Shown here: positions 26,109 to 35,345 of the stretch, one piece after another
Layout of the letters: the number at the start of each line of letters is the position of its first letter
How positions within the stretch are numbered: the stretch's first letter is position 1
Translations under genes and position numbers: made by a program
Notes under the pieces: generated by a model
The model's input: the letters and a program-made list of their open reading frames with translations, nothing else
What the model was told of the DNA's origin: nothing
The model's database searches: none
Assembly (NCBI RefSeq): GCF_004319545.1
Contig: NZ_CP036313.1
Coordinates: forward strand, 2,792,501-2,856,500
Direction of reading: 5' to 3'
Source of the DNA: Desulfobacter hydrogenophilus
Lineage (GTDB): Bacteria > Desulfobacterota > Desulfobacteria > Desulfobacterales > Desulfobacteraceae
DNA: 64,000 bases

Positions 26109-27471
26109 GGCAGACCTCCTGAACCGGAACCAGTCGGTTGACAATGCGGGCAAAATCCTTTCCCCGTGCCTGATAATTGGCATAGAGATCAAAACTTGCG
26201 CAGGCCGGGGATAAAAGTACCACATTGCCTTTGTCTGCCACGGACACAGCCTTGTTAACGGCGCAGTTCATGTCTTGGCAGGCGTATGCGGGACAGATGC
26301 CTTCAAATGTCTCCATGATATGACCGGTCGCTTCGCCCATGCCGATAACCGCCTTGGCCCGAGCTTTTACTTCGGGCACCAGGGGGGAAAAATCAAGGCC
26401 CTTTTCCCTGCCTCCGAGAATAAGAATGATACCGGATTCAAAGGATTCCAGGGCGCGAAGCACGGCATCGACGTTGGTAGCCTTGGAATCGTTGTAAAAA
26501 CGGATGCCGTCAACTTCCCGGACAAAGGCGATGCGATGGTCTGACAGGGTAAATTCGTTTAAGGCCTGCCTGATGCCTGCCATGGTAGCACCGCAACTCA
26601 GCGCCGCAAGGGCGGCTGCCGCAACATTTTCCCTGTTATGGATGCCGGGAAGCCTGGCTATTGTGTCTGCAGCAAGGGTGTCACAGATGTCGTGGGTTTG
26701 GATATCGATTCCCATCTTGTGAATGTTTGCACCCCGGGTCACATGATCCGTGGATGAGAATCCAAGGATGTCAGCACAAATGGTTTTAGTCCGGGTTGAA
26801 AAATTGTCGATGCGACCGTTAATCACGGCAATATCCCGGGCGGTCATATTTTTAAAAATAGACCATTTTGAATTAACATAGGCGTCAAAATTCGGATACC
26901 GGTCCAGGTGATCTTCGGCAATATTGAGAAGCGCTGCCGTATGGGGCCTGAAGGTCTGGGCAAGATCAAGCTGGAAGGACGAGACTTCGGCTACCACAAC
27001 ATCCCTGGGGCTCTTCTGCATAAGATATTCCATAAGCGGGGTGCCAATGTTTCCGCCCATAAAGCAGGAAATGCCAGAGGCTTCAAGCATGGCTGTCGTC
27101 AGTTCCGTGGTGGTGGTTTTTCCGTTGGTGGCGGTTATTGCGATGACCGGCGTGGTGTTGTATTGGGCAAAAATATCCAGCTCGCCTTTGACGGACACGC
27201 CCTTGTTCCGGGCGGATCGGATAAAAGGCATGTTTAAGGGAATACCGGGGCTGGGGATGATGACGGATGCCTTGTCGAACATCTGTTGGTCATGGCTGCC
27301 GATCATTACCGGGATACCCATTTTTTTTAAGGCCGCGGCTTCATCGGTCTTTGTCCCGTCAATATCCGTAGCAGCCACGCAGTGCCCCCGGGATTTTAAA
27401 AACCGGGCCATGGAAAGCCCACAGGCCCCTAAACCCACAACTAATTCATATGTTTCAGAAAAATTGGACAT
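26101..27471 (-). CDS. murD: UDP-N-acetylmuramoyl-L-alanine--D-glutamate ligase
   Basis: MurD adds D-glutamate to UDP-MurNAc-L-Ala with ATP. The 456 residues have the N-terminal Rossmann motif VVGLGACGLSMARFLKSRG, the P-loop ITATNGKTTTTELT (about 112-125; Ala replaces the more usual Gly before TNGKT), NIAEDHLDRYPN, and the C-domain FYNDSKATNVDAVLRAL and SPACASFDLYANYQARGKDF motifs. It starts 1 nt after the mraY stop and overlaps ftsW by 8 nt. Confidence 0.97.
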   Translation of the reverse strand: MSNFSETYELVVGLGACGLSMARFLKSRGHCVAATDIDGTKTDEAAALKKMGIPVMIGSHDQQMFDKASVIIPSPGIPLNMPFIRSARNKGVSVKGELDIFAQYNTTPVIAITATNGKTTTTELTTAMLEASGISCFMGGNIGTPLMEYLMQKSPRDVVVAEVSSFQLDLAQTFRPHTAALLNIAEDHLDRYPNFDAYVNSKWSIFKNMTARDIAVINGRIDNFSTRTKTICADILGFSSTDHVTRGANIHKMGIDIQTHDICDTLAADTIARLPGIHNRENVAAAALAALSCGATMAGIRQALNEFTLSDHRIAFVREVDGIRFYNDSKATNVDAVLRALESFESGIILILGGREKGLDFSPLVPEVKARAKAVIGMGEATGHIMETFEGICPAYACQDMNCAVNKAVSVADKGNVVLLSPACASFDLYANYQARGKDFARIVNRLVPVQEVCHG

Positions 27472-27472
27472 G

Positions 27473-28552
27473 TTATCTTATTTTCAATGTACTCAGGGAT
27501 AGGGCAGCCAGGGTAATGGAAATAATCCAGAACCGGACAATAACCTTGGATTCATGCCAGCCTTTTAATTCAAAATGGTGGTGTAATGGTGCCATTCTGA
27601 AAATTCTCTTGCCGTGGGTGATTTTAAAATAGGCGACTTGGATAATCACGGAAGTCGCTTCCATGACAAAAAGCCCGCCCACCAGCACCAGCATGATCTC
27701 CTGTTTGGTGACCACGGCAATGGTGCCAAGGATGGCACCAAGGGGGATGGAGCCTGTATCGCCCATGAAAATTTGGGCCGGATGGGCATTGAACCATAAA
27801 AATCCCATGCCTGCGCCTGCCAGGATGCCGCATATGACGGAGACTTCTCCGGCTGCGGGAATGTGCCGGACATGCAGATATTCGGCAAACTGGGCATGAC
27901 CGGCCACATAGGCAAACAGCATATAGGTCATGGATGCCACGATAATGGGGCCGATGGCCAGTCCGTCCAAGCCGTCGGTGAGGTTCACGGCATTGGATGT
28001 GCCCACAATAACCAGGCAGGCAAAGGGGATATAAAGTATACCTAAATTAATGGCCACATTTTTGAAAAATGGTACTGTGAGAACGGCATTGAAGTCCGGG
28101 CTGCTGTAAATCAGAAAGCCAATGAACAGGCCTGAAAGGACCTGGAGAAGGAACTTTGCCTTTGCCGTGAATCCCATATTTCTTTTTCTTACCAGCGACA
28201 TGTAGTCATCAATAAAGCCGATGGCACCGAAAAGCAGGGTGACCAGCAACAATATCCCCACATAGTGGTTGGTGAAGTTTCCCCATATAAAGGTGGAAAC
28301 AAAAATGGAAAACAGGATCATGATGCCGCCCATGGTCGGGGTGCCCTGTTTTTTTAAGTGGGACTTGGGGCCGTCGGTCTGGATGATCTGGCCAAAATGC
28401 ATGATCTGCAGCTGCCGGATTACAACAGGGCCGAGGATAAAGCAGATGAGAAAGGCGGTCAGTCCTCCGTATATGGTGCGGAAGGTAATATATCGGAAAA
28501 TATTGAAAATGGTATAGTGTTCGTGTAACGGATATAAAAACTGGTAAAACAT
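27473..28552 (-). CDS. mraY: Phospho-N-acetylmuramoyl-pentapeptide transferase
   Basis: MraY forms lipid I from UDP-MurNAc-pentapeptide and undecaprenyl phosphate at the inner membrane. The 359-residue protein has about ten helices. The motifs are DGPKSHLKKQGTPTMGGIM (about 60-78), the Mg-binding FIDDYMSL, NAVNLTDGLDGLAIG, FMGDTGSIPLGAILG, and the C-terminal RMAPLHHHFELKGWHE with the HHH signature. It lies 4 nt after murEF and is directly followed by murD. Confidence 0.97.
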   Translation of the reverse strand: MFYQFLYPLHEHYTIFNIFRYITFRTIYGGLTAFLICFILGPVVIRQLQIMHFGQIIQTDGPKSHLKKQGTPTMGGIMILFSIFVSTFIWGNFTNHYVGILLLVTLLFGAIGFIDDYMSLVRKRNMGFTAKAKFLLQVLSGLFIGFLIYSSPDFNAVLTVPFFKNVAINLGILYIPFACLVIVGTSNAVNLTDGLDGLAIGPIIVASMTYMLFAYVAGHAQFAEYLHVRHIPAAGEVSVICGILAGAGMGFLWFNAHPAQIFMGDTGSIPLGAILGTIAVVTKQEIMLVLVGGLFVMEATSVIIQVAYFKITHGKRIFRMAPLHHHFELKGWHESKVIVRFWIISITLAALSLSTLKIR

Positions 28553-28556
28553 TAGA

Positions 28557-31500
28557 TCAGTTCGCCCTTTCAGCAGGGATTTTTTTAAGTACCGGAATCA
28601 GCGTTTCCATGGCCATTCCTCTGGAACCTTTGATCAGTACCCACGTTTCGTATTTTGTTAATTTTTTAAGGGTATCCCCTATTTCCTGTTTTGATCCCAT
28701 GACGATACGTGCCTCCGGATATCCTTTTTCAAGAGCACCCTCCCGGATCTGGGCGACCTGGGTGCCGAACAGCAAAAGCTTTGCCGGTGACAGCGCTGCC
28801 ACCAGATGCCCCACCTGCCGGTGATGTTCTTGGGTTTGATCTCCTAATTCCAGCATATCCCCGAGCACGGCAATGCCCCGGTTGGTGCCGGCCATCCGAT
28901 TTAAAACTTTCAGGGCCTGGTCCATGGAACAGGGGTTGGCATTGTAAGTGTCGTCAATGAGGTGAAGGCCGTTGGCAAGGTGTCTTACATGCATCCTGCC
29001 TTGAACCGGGACAAAGGCTTCAAGCCCCTGGGCAATATCTGTTTCATCAATGCCGGCCGCCTTTGCCAGCGCAGCGGCAGCGGCTGCATTAAAGGCCATG
29101 AAATCAGCAGGGGAGGGGACCGTGTATTGGCGGGTATGCCCATCCATGGTCAGGGAAAAGGCAATGCCATGGTCTGTGGGATTGATTTGCGACAAAAGCA
29201 CATCGCTGTTGCGTTGGGTTCCAAAACGCATCACTTTGGTTGTGTCGGCGGTTTTTTTTGCTCCCCGGGCAAGGATTTCAATTCTTGGATCATCAGCAAA
29301 AATGATGGCTGTACCGCCGGGATTCAGACTGTCAAAAATTTCAGCTTTGGCCCGGGCCACATTATCCAGTGAGCCCACACCTTCCATATGCGACCCATGG
29401 GTGTTGGTGACCAGTGCAATATCGGGCCGGGCAATGGCACAAAGCCGGGATATTTCACCCGGGTTGCTCATACCCATTTCCACCACGGCCCATTCATGGA
29501 TATCTGCCAACCTGAGCAGGGTCAGGGGCAAGCCGATTTCATTGTTCAGATTCCCTCGTGTGGCCAGGGTGTCATGGTGTAGGCTAAAGATATCTTCGGC
29601 CATTTTCCGGGTGGATGTTTTTCCGTTCGATCCTGTCAGGGCGGCGATTTTTACATTTGAACGCATTCTGTGATACCGGGCCAGGTGTCCTAACGCGGCC
29701 AGGGTATCCGGCACTTCAAAAAAGCAGGCGTTTGTTTTGTCCATCAGGCGTTTCTGATTTAAATCAAGGGTGTTTGGGTAGCCCTGGGTGACAACAAAAG
29801 CTGAAACGCCTTTTTCGGCCAGGTCCGGAATAAAGCTGTGTCCGTCAAAACGATCTCCTGCCAACGCCAGAAATACCATATCAGAGGAGATGTCTCTTGA
29901 ATCGGTGCCGATGCCTTTGAAAACCGTTGCCTTGGCATCTGCAACAGTTTTTTGGCCTGACACGGTTACTGCGTCACACCCAAGGGCCTTGGAAAGATCC
30001 GTAAGATGCCATGGTTTTGGCGTTAATGCGTTGGTGCAGGCATGGGTTAAGTGTTCCTTGTCATCAAAGTGAATGGTGCCGGCATTAGTGATCTGGTATG
30101 TTTCATGACCCTTGCCTGCCGCCACGATAATGTCCTGGGGGGTAGAAATTTGAACAGCTAAGGCCAGGGCTTTGGCCCTGTCGGTCATCCGGATATATCC
30201 TTTTTCACAGGCATTTGATTCGCAAAGATCAATCTGTTTGAACCCCTGGGCACGGATACCGTCTATAATTTCGTCAATAATGGCGTCCGGGTTTTCGGTT
30301 CGCGGATTGTCCGAGGTGACAATGGCAATGTCCGAGTATTTGCAGGCAATGACACCCATGGGGCCCCGCTTGGTGCGATCCCTGTCTCCGCCGCACCCAA
30401 ACACCGTGATCAGTCGGGCAGGAGCGCGACCGGCAAGGGTTTTCAGGATGGATTCAAGGGCATCGGGTGTGTGGGCATAATCCACAAAGATATGCCGGTT
30501 CAGTTCCGTGGACAGTTTTTCAAGCCGGCCCGGCACCCGTTCAAGAACAGCAATGCCCCGGGCAATGGATTCAGGACAGATGCCTGTTGCTAACGCCGCA
30601 CCTGCCGCGCATAAGATGTTTTCCAGGTTGAAGCGACCCGTGAGCCTTGAGTGCATGGGGGCTTGTACACCACTGAAATCCAGGGAGCCTTGCAACCCAT
30701 GGATGTCGTCTGATATGTTAATGGCCCGGATATCGGCTTCATGATCTGCACTGACCCGAATTACGGGCAGGTCAAGGCTGTCTGCCAGCCGGGTGCCGTA
30801 TGCATTGTCGATGTTGATAACCGCTTTGCCCCGGGTCCCGTCCCTAAAGGGGCCTAAGTACTCGGTGAACAAGGTTTTCTTGCAGGCAAAATAATTTTCG
30901 AATCCGTCATGGTAATCCAGATGGTCCTGGGTGAGATTGGTGAACACCGCCGCATTAAATTCGCATTCATCCACCCGGTGCTGGTCCAGGCTGTGGGAAG
31001 ACACCTCCATGATGACATGGGTGACGCCGGCAAGTTTCATGTCATGCATGATTTTTTGCAGGCACACCGCATCCGGGGTGGTGATGGGATTGTCAATGGT
31101 GATACCCGGATATCTGATATTTATCGTGCCGATGACACCGCAGGTGATGCCGCAGGTTTGATAAATCTGTTCCAAAAGCCAGGTAATGCTGGTTTTACCA
31201 TTGGTTCCGGTGATGCCCACAAGCACCAGATCCTTTGAGGGATGACCGAAAAAATTTGCAGCAGCAATGGCTGTATCTTTGCGGGTGTTCTTTGACAGAA
31301 CAATATGCAGGGACTGTTCCCGGGACAGTCCCTGGGGGATTTTTTGGGCCAGAACCGCCGTGGCCCCTTTGTCAAAGGCCTGGGAAATATAGTCATGGCC
31401 GTCTGCGGTGTGGCCGTCCACGGCGATGAATAAGGCGCCCTGTGCCACCTGCCTGGAATCGCAGGTAATATTGGAGATGGAGGTGTCGCCGATACCTGCC

Positions 31501-31559
31501 TGTTCCTGATCAGGCGTGAGCACGACTTCAGTTGTGTTCAGGATTTCAGTCAGCTGCAT
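28557..31559 (-). CDS. murE-murF: Fused MurE-MurF ligase
   Basis: One uninterrupted 1000-residue frame carries two consecutive peptidoglycan precursor ligases. Residues about 1-490 are MurE: GITGTNGKTSITWLLEQ, TTPDAVCLQ, MEVSSHSLDQHRV, and the meso-diaminopimelate signature DNPRTENPDAIIDEI. Residues about 500-1000 are MurF: ALTGSNGKTSTRKMAEDIF, RGNLNNEIGLPLTLLRL, NTHGSHMEGVGSLDNVARAK and DDTYNANPCSMDQAL. Each half is of normal length and keeps its ATP-binding and Mg-binding residues, so the product probably adds both DAP and D-Ala-D-Ala. No stop or internal ribosome site is evident at the junction. Its start overlaps ftsI by 14 nt. MurE-MurF fusions are known in some bacteria. Confidence 0.95.
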   Translation of the reverse strand: MQLTEILNTTEVVLTPDQEQAGIGDTSISNITCDSRQVAQGALFIAVDGHTADGHDYISQAFDKGATAVLAQKIPQGLSREQSLHIVLSKNTRKDTAIAAANFFGHPSKDLVLVGITGTNGKTSITWLLEQIYQTCGITCGVIGTINIRYPGITIDNPITTPDAVCLQKIMHDMKLAGVTHVIMEVSSHSLDQHRVDECEFNAAVFTNLTQDHLDYHDGFENYFACKKTLFTEYLGPFRDGTRGKAVINIDNAYGTRLADSLDLPVIRVSADHEADIRAINISDDIHGLQGSLDFSGVQAPMHSRLTGRFNLENILCAAGAALATGICPESIARGIAVLERVPGRLEKLSTELNRHIFVDYAHTPDALESILKTLAGRAPARLITVFGCGGDRDRTKRGPMGVIACKYSDIAIVTSDNPRTENPDAIIDEIIDGIRAQGFKQIDLCESNACEKGYIRMTDRAKALALAVQISTPQDIIVAAGKGHETYQITNAGTIHFDDKEHLTHACTNALTPKPWHLTDLSKALGCDAVTVSGQKTVADAKATVFKGIGTDSRDISSDMVFLALAGDRFDGHSFIPDLAEKGVSAFVVTQGYPNTLDLNQKRLMDKTNACFFEVPDTLAALGHLARYHRMRSNVKIAALTGSNGKTSTRKMAEDIFSLHHDTLATRGNLNNEIGLPLTLLRLADIHEWAVVEMGMSNPGEISRLCAIARPDIALVTNTHGSHMEGVGSLDNVARAKAEIFDSLNPGGTAIIFADDPRIEILARGAKKTADTTKVMRFGTQRNSDVLLSQINPTDHGIAFSLTMDGHTRQYTVPSPADFMAFNAAAAAALAKAAGIDETDIAQGLEAFVPVQGRMHVRHLANGLHLIDDTYNANPCSMDQALKVLNRMAGTNRGIAVLGDMLELGDQTQEHHRQVGHLVAALSPAKLLLFGTQVAQIREGALEKGYPEARIVMGSKQEIGDTLKKLTKYETWVLIKGSRGMAMETLIPVLKKIPAERAN

Positions 31560-33282
31560 GGGACACCTCCCGGGGTACTGCCGCTATCATATCTATGTTG
31601 GGCGCAATGTTCAGATAGTTAAAGGACCGGGCCATGATATCCTTAAAAGCCGGTGCCGCCACAATGCCGCCGTAATGATTTTGTTTGGGCTCATCCACCA
31701 CCACTAGGATGGCTAAGGCCGGGTTGTCAAAGGGCGCAAAGCCTGCAAATGCCGCAGTGTATCTGGAATTGGAATATCCTTTTTTACCCCTGGCTGCTTT
31801 CTGGGCTGTGCTGGTTTTCCCACATATCCGGTAGCCGGGGATGGCTGCCTTGGTCCCTGTTCCGTCTTCCTGGACCACTCTGGCCATCATCTTTTTTACA
31901 ATCCCTGCGGTTTTGGCAGAAATAACCTGACGGACCACGCAGGGTTTATTTTCCTGGAGAATCTCACCGGAGTTGGAACGGACCTTTTTAACCAGCAGGG
32001 GTTTCATCAATTTGCCGCCGTTGGCTATGGCTGATACGGCGCTTACAAGCTGGAGCGCCGTAACCGACATGCCTTGGCCAAAGGACATGGCCACTGCATC
32101 AATGCTTGTCCAGCGGTTCAGGGGCAGAATGACGCCCGAGCTTTCTGCCGGGCAGTTGATGCCGGTTTTTGTGCCGAATCCAAAGGCCTTCAGGTAATAG
32201 TGCATGGCTTTTGGACCTATGTCCTGGGCGATTTTTGCAGCCCCGATGTTGGAGGAAAATTTTACAATCTGCCCCGGGGTCAGGTAAGTATGGGGGTGCG
32301 TATCATGGATCACGGATCCGCCCACGCGGTAATTGCCTTTTTCACAATTGATAATGGTTGTGGCAGACATGCCCCGTTCAATGGCCGAGGCCACGGTGAT
32401 CACTTTCATGATGGAACCGGGCTCAAATGCGTCGGTCATCGCTCTGTTTCTGTAGCGGCTTCGGCTGAAATCACCATAGTTGTTGGGATTGAATTCCGGG
32501 TAGTGGGCCACGGCAAGAAGTTCACCGGTGGCCGGCTGCATGACAAGGGCCATGCCCGATTTGCCCCGGTGTTCTTTCACGGCCTGTTCAAGGGCCTGTT
32601 CGCTGAAAAACTGAATTCTCTTATCCAGGGATAAAACAATGGTGCATCCCTTAAGTCCGTTTCGCTTATTTTTTCCCGTATCAAGGATTGTACCCTGGCC
32701 ATCCCTGTATTCTTGGGTCTTCAGGATCCGGCCTTCCAGAAAGTCATTATAAGAGAATTCCAGTCCCTCAAGGCCGTGATCATCTTTGCCTGTGAACCCG
32801 ATGACCTGGGCTGCCAGGCGTCGGTTGGGGTAAAACCGTTTGGAGTTATCCGGCGTATAGATACCGACGATGTTCAGCTTTTTAACCGCGTCTGCCTTGG
32901 CGGGTGACACCCTGCTTGCCAGAAGCGCAAATCGGCGTTTTTGGGAAAGTTTTTTTTCCATTTCAGCCTGGCTGCCGCCAAGGATTTTCACCAGTTGACC
33001 TGCCGCCTGCCGGACATTCTTAATCTGGGTGGGGTCTGCGGTAATATTGGGTGCATCAATGCTGGCTCCCAGTTTGTTTAAATGGCGGTCAAGGATCAGT
33101 CCACGGTCACCCTGGATGGTAATCCCTCTGACATAGGTGTTTTCAGCTTTTTTCTTAAGCGCCTCACCCTGGAGAATCTGGATGTCAAAGGAACGGATGA
33201 CAATGCCCACCAGGCACAGCAGTAGAAAAAAACGGATGAAAAGAATGCGTAGACCGATTTTTTCATAAGGGGTTGCCGCCAT
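31546..33282 (-). CDS. ftsI: Septal peptidoglycan transpeptidase FtsI (PBP3)
   Basis: This class B penicillin-binding protein cross-links septal peptidoglycan. The 578 residues start with a short cytoplasmic tail and one membrane helix (about 12-34, FIRFFLLLCLVGIVIRS). A pedestal domain with RGLILDRHLNKLGAS follows, then the transpeptidase domain with FEPGSIMKVI (Ser nucleophile, SxxK, about 288) and SSN (about 343). The third motif reads KTST, where most PBPs have KTGT. No PASTA domain is present. It begins directly after ftsL. Confidence 0.95.
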   Translation of the reverse strand: MAATPYEKIGLRILFIRFFLLLCLVGIVIRSFDIQILQGEALKKKAENTYVRGITIQGDRGLILDRHLNKLGASIDAPNITADPTQIKNVRQAAGQLVKILGGSQAEMEKKLSQKRRFALLASRVSPAKADAVKKLNIVGIYTPDNSKRFYPNRRLAAQVIGFTGKDDHGLEGLEFSYNDFLEGRILKTQEYRDGQGTILDTGKNKRNGLKGCTIVLSLDKRIQFFSEQALEQAVKEHRGKSGMALVMQPATGELLAVAHYPEFNPNNYGDFSRSRYRNRAMTDAFEPGSIMKVITVASAIERGMSATTIINCEKGNYRVGGSVIHDTHPHTYLTPGQIVKFSSNIGAAKIAQDIGPKAMHYYLKAFGFGTKTGINCPAESSGVILPLNRWTSIDAVAMSFGQGMSVTALQLVSAVSAIANGGKLMKPLLVKKVRSNSGEILQENKPCVVRQVISAKTAGIVKKMMARVVQEDGTGTKAAIPGYRICGKTSTAQKAARGKKGYSNSRYTAAFAGFAPFDNPALAILVVVDEPKQNHYGGIVAAPAFKDIMARSFNYLNIAPNIDMIAAVPREVSHAAD

Positions 33283-33594
33283 TTAGTTCGTTCCTTTGGG
33301 CAGGTAAATGGTTTGATTAAAGATGTCCGGTGCCAGTCCTAACCGGGTGCGGGCAATACGGGTGATTCGTGCTTCGGATTTAAGGCGCTCTATTTCCACG
33401 CCTAGAGCCTGGCGGTAATCTGCCATATCCCGGATATTGCTTTCAGTTTTTGCAATCATAATCATGGCCTGGTTGGATTCGCTTCTGATCCAGGCGTTGC
33501 AGATGAGTTCGGCTGCCAGCACCATGATAAGAAAAAACCACAGCAACCCTTTTTGGTTCTGCATGGCATTTATTTGTCTTTCTGGTATGTTCAC
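33283..33594 (-). CDS. ftsL: Cell division protein FtsL
   Basis: FtsL is a small bitopic divisome protein that activates FtsWI with FtsB and FtsQ. The 103 residues show one membrane helix (about 17-35, LLWFFLIMVLAAELICNAW) and then a heptad-like coiled coil (TESNIRDMADYRQALGVEIERLKSEARI), ending in the conserved LGLAPDIFNQTIYLPKG segment. Identification rests on size, topology and its place between rsmH and ftsI. The frame opens with GTG; an ATG at 33564 would give 93 residues and still include the helix. Confidence 0.88.
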   Translation of the reverse strand: MNIPERQINAMQNQKGLLWFFLIMVLAAELICNAWIRSESNQAMIMIAKTESNIRDMADYRQALGVEIERLKSEARITRIARTRLGLAPDIFNQTIYLPKGTN

Positions 33595-33700
33595 AGCCGG
33601 ATTGCCCTTTTTTATAAAAATCCCAATAAGCTGTTAAATTATTTCATATTTTGTTGTGGGGTCATCCCGGGTGTTGATGGACCCGGTCATCCCATGGCTG

Positions 33701-34639
33701 CTATATCCTTTGTGCCACCCGTAGTTTGGCGCTTCTTGCCATGGGGTTTGCTTTAATTTCGTCTGAATCCGCTGTCACAGGTTTTCGGGTAACGGATTCC
33801 ATTTGTTTCACAAATCCGCATATACATTGGGGAAATTGTCTTGGGCAGGTGCATCCGTTCTCAAAAGCGCGCAGCCGCTGTTTGACAATACGGTCTTCCA
33901 GAGAGTGAAAGGAGATGATGCTGATACGCCCACCCTTGACCAGCATGGAGGGCACCGCCTGTATGAATGTTTCCAAGCGTTCAAGCTCCCGGTTGACCAC
34001 AATACGCAGGGCCTGAAACACCCGGGTGGCCGGGTGAATTTTTTGCTTTGCCTTTGCACGGGCAGGCATGGCGTTCTCAAGGACCCCGGCTAGTTCAAGG
34101 CTGGTGGCAATGGGGGTACAAGCTCTTTTTTCAATGATTGCCTTTGCCATCCGTCTTGAAAAGCGTTCTTCCCCGTATGTGAAAAAAATATCAATCAATT
34201 GCTTTTCCGAATATGTATTTACCACCTGATGTGCGGTTAAAGAATTGCGGACATCCATCCGCATATCCAATGGTTCATCTTTTTTAAAACTGAACCCCCG
34301 TTTGCTTTGGGTCAGCTGGTTGAGTGAAAAACCCAAGTCAAGAAGGATGCTGTTAACCCCGTTAATGCCGGCATCTTTGAGAATGTCGGGGAGATCACTG
34401 AAGTTGTTATGGTACAGCCGGACATTGTCCTGGAAAGGATGAAGTACATTTCGGGCGTTGGCAATGGCATCCATGTCCTGGTCAATGCCGATGAGCAACC
34501 CGTCGGAACCTATGGCTTTGAGTGTTGCCATCGCGTGTCCGCATCCACCGAGGGTGCAGTCCACACATATGTCTCCGGGTTTAAGGTTTTGATACGCATG
34601 CACCTGATTCGGCATGACAGAGGTATGTTCGAAAACCAT
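33701..34639 (-). CDS. rsmH: 16S rRNA (cytosine-1402-N4)-methyltransferase
   Basis: RsmH (MraW) N4-methylates C1402 of 16S rRNA using S-adenosylmethionine. The 312 residues start with HTSVMPNQV, then the SAM motif DCTLGGCGHAMATLKAI, GIDQDMDAIANA, LLDLGFSLNQL, FSFKKDEPLDMRMD, TRVFQALRIVVNREL and ISFHSLEDRIVKQRL near the end. A Cys cluster (CTCPRQFPQCICG) is present as in many homologues. It is 1 nt after the mraZ stop; ftsL follows after 106 nt, the largest gap in the cluster. Confidence 0.97.
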   Translation of the reverse strand: MVFEHTSVMPNQVHAYQNLKPGDICVDCTLGGCGHAMATLKAIGSDGLLIGIDQDMDAIANARNVLHPFQDNVRLYHNNFSDLPDILKDAGINGVNSILLDLGFSLNQLTQSKRGFSFKKDEPLDMRMDVRNSLTAHQVVNTYSEKQLIDIFFTYGEERFSRRMAKAIIEKRACTPIATSLELAGVLENAMPARAKAKQKIHPATRVFQALRIVVNRELERLETFIQAVPSMLVKGGRISIISFHSLEDRIVKQRLRAFENGCTCPRQFPQCICGFVKQMESVTRKPVTADSDEIKANPMARSAKLRVAQRI

Positions 34640-34640
34640 A

Positions 34641-35081
34641 TTATAACCCTATGGAAGCAATCTCTTCTCTGACGTCCTCCCGCTCAAGCTCCTGTTCCAT
34701 TTTTTTCTGCTCCTGCTCCCATTTATCTTTGGCCCAGATTTCAAACCGGTCCAGAACACCTACAAGAACGACCTCTTTGTCTATCCCTGCATAGGTTCTC
34801 AGATTCTGGGGAATTAAAACCCTGTCCTGCTTGTCGCATGTCAGCGGACAGGCATTACCCAGGAAAAATCGTTTAAACCTCTGCATGGCTGCGGTCTTGA
34901 CCGTTTTTAAGCGGTCCTCAATAGCCTTCCATTCGCTGAAGGTAAAGGCGAAGATGCAGCCATCCTTACTTGAGACCACAATCCCGTAATCATCTTCCGC
35001 TTTGAGCACTTTTCTGAATCGTGCCGGGATAATGAGTCTTCCTTTGTCATCAATTGTATGACAGGAACTGGATCGGAACAC
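34641..35081 (-). CDS. mraZ: Transcriptional regulator MraZ
   Basis: MraZ is the AbrB-like repressor of the division cluster. The 146 residues contain two SpoVT-AbrB/MraZ repeats: CHTIDDKGRLIIPARFR (about 7-23) and ACPLTCDKQDRVLIPQNLR (about 75-93), each with the DxxGR/R-type core. The start codon is GTG (35079-35081) with AAGG upstream. It heads the dcw cluster, and three AAAGTGG-like boxes lie 30-60 nt ahead of it, so self-repression is likely. Confidence 0.96.
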   Translation of the reverse strand: MFRSSSCHTIDDKGRLIIPARFRKVLKAEDDYGIVVSSKDGCIFAFTFSEWKAIEDRLKTVKTAAMQRFKRFFLGNACPLTCDKQDRVLIPQNLRTYAGIDKEVVLVGVLDRFEIWAKDKWEQEQKKMEQELEREDVREEIASIGL

Positions 35082-35108
35082 TTGAGCGGCCTTTTTTATA
35101 GAATACTA

Positions 35109-35164
35109 CATCCACTTTGCACCCACCTTGCTGCCACTTTTACGAAAAATATAAAATAAGTCAA
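35109..35164 (-). promoter_or_regulatory. dcw operon promoter with triple MraZ boxes
   Basis: Read on the minus strand the region carries AAAGTGG, AAGGTGG and AAAGTGG, their GTGG cores spaced exactly 11 bp apart (CCAC at 35112, 35123 and 35134 on the plus strand). This fits the AAAGTGK-plus-4-nt direct repeats described for MraZ operators. A possible sigma-70 promoter lies immediately upstream: TTGACT (35159-35164), 16 bp, TAAAAG (35137-35142), its -10 overlapping the first box. The boxes are seen; the promoter is a weaker call. Confidence 0.7.
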
Positions 35165-35345
35165 GTTAAAAAAATATAATTTGTCAGGAAAATAAAGGGT
35201 TCAGTTGGCAGATATTCGGTGTATTTGCTTTAAAATACGTTAGTTATGTTGAATGTTTGATTTGGGCGTGGCCGAGTGGGGGATTGTGGTTGGATTAGGT
35301 GGTGCGATGTCTGTATTGGGAGCTGGCGAATTCCGGTAAATTAGG

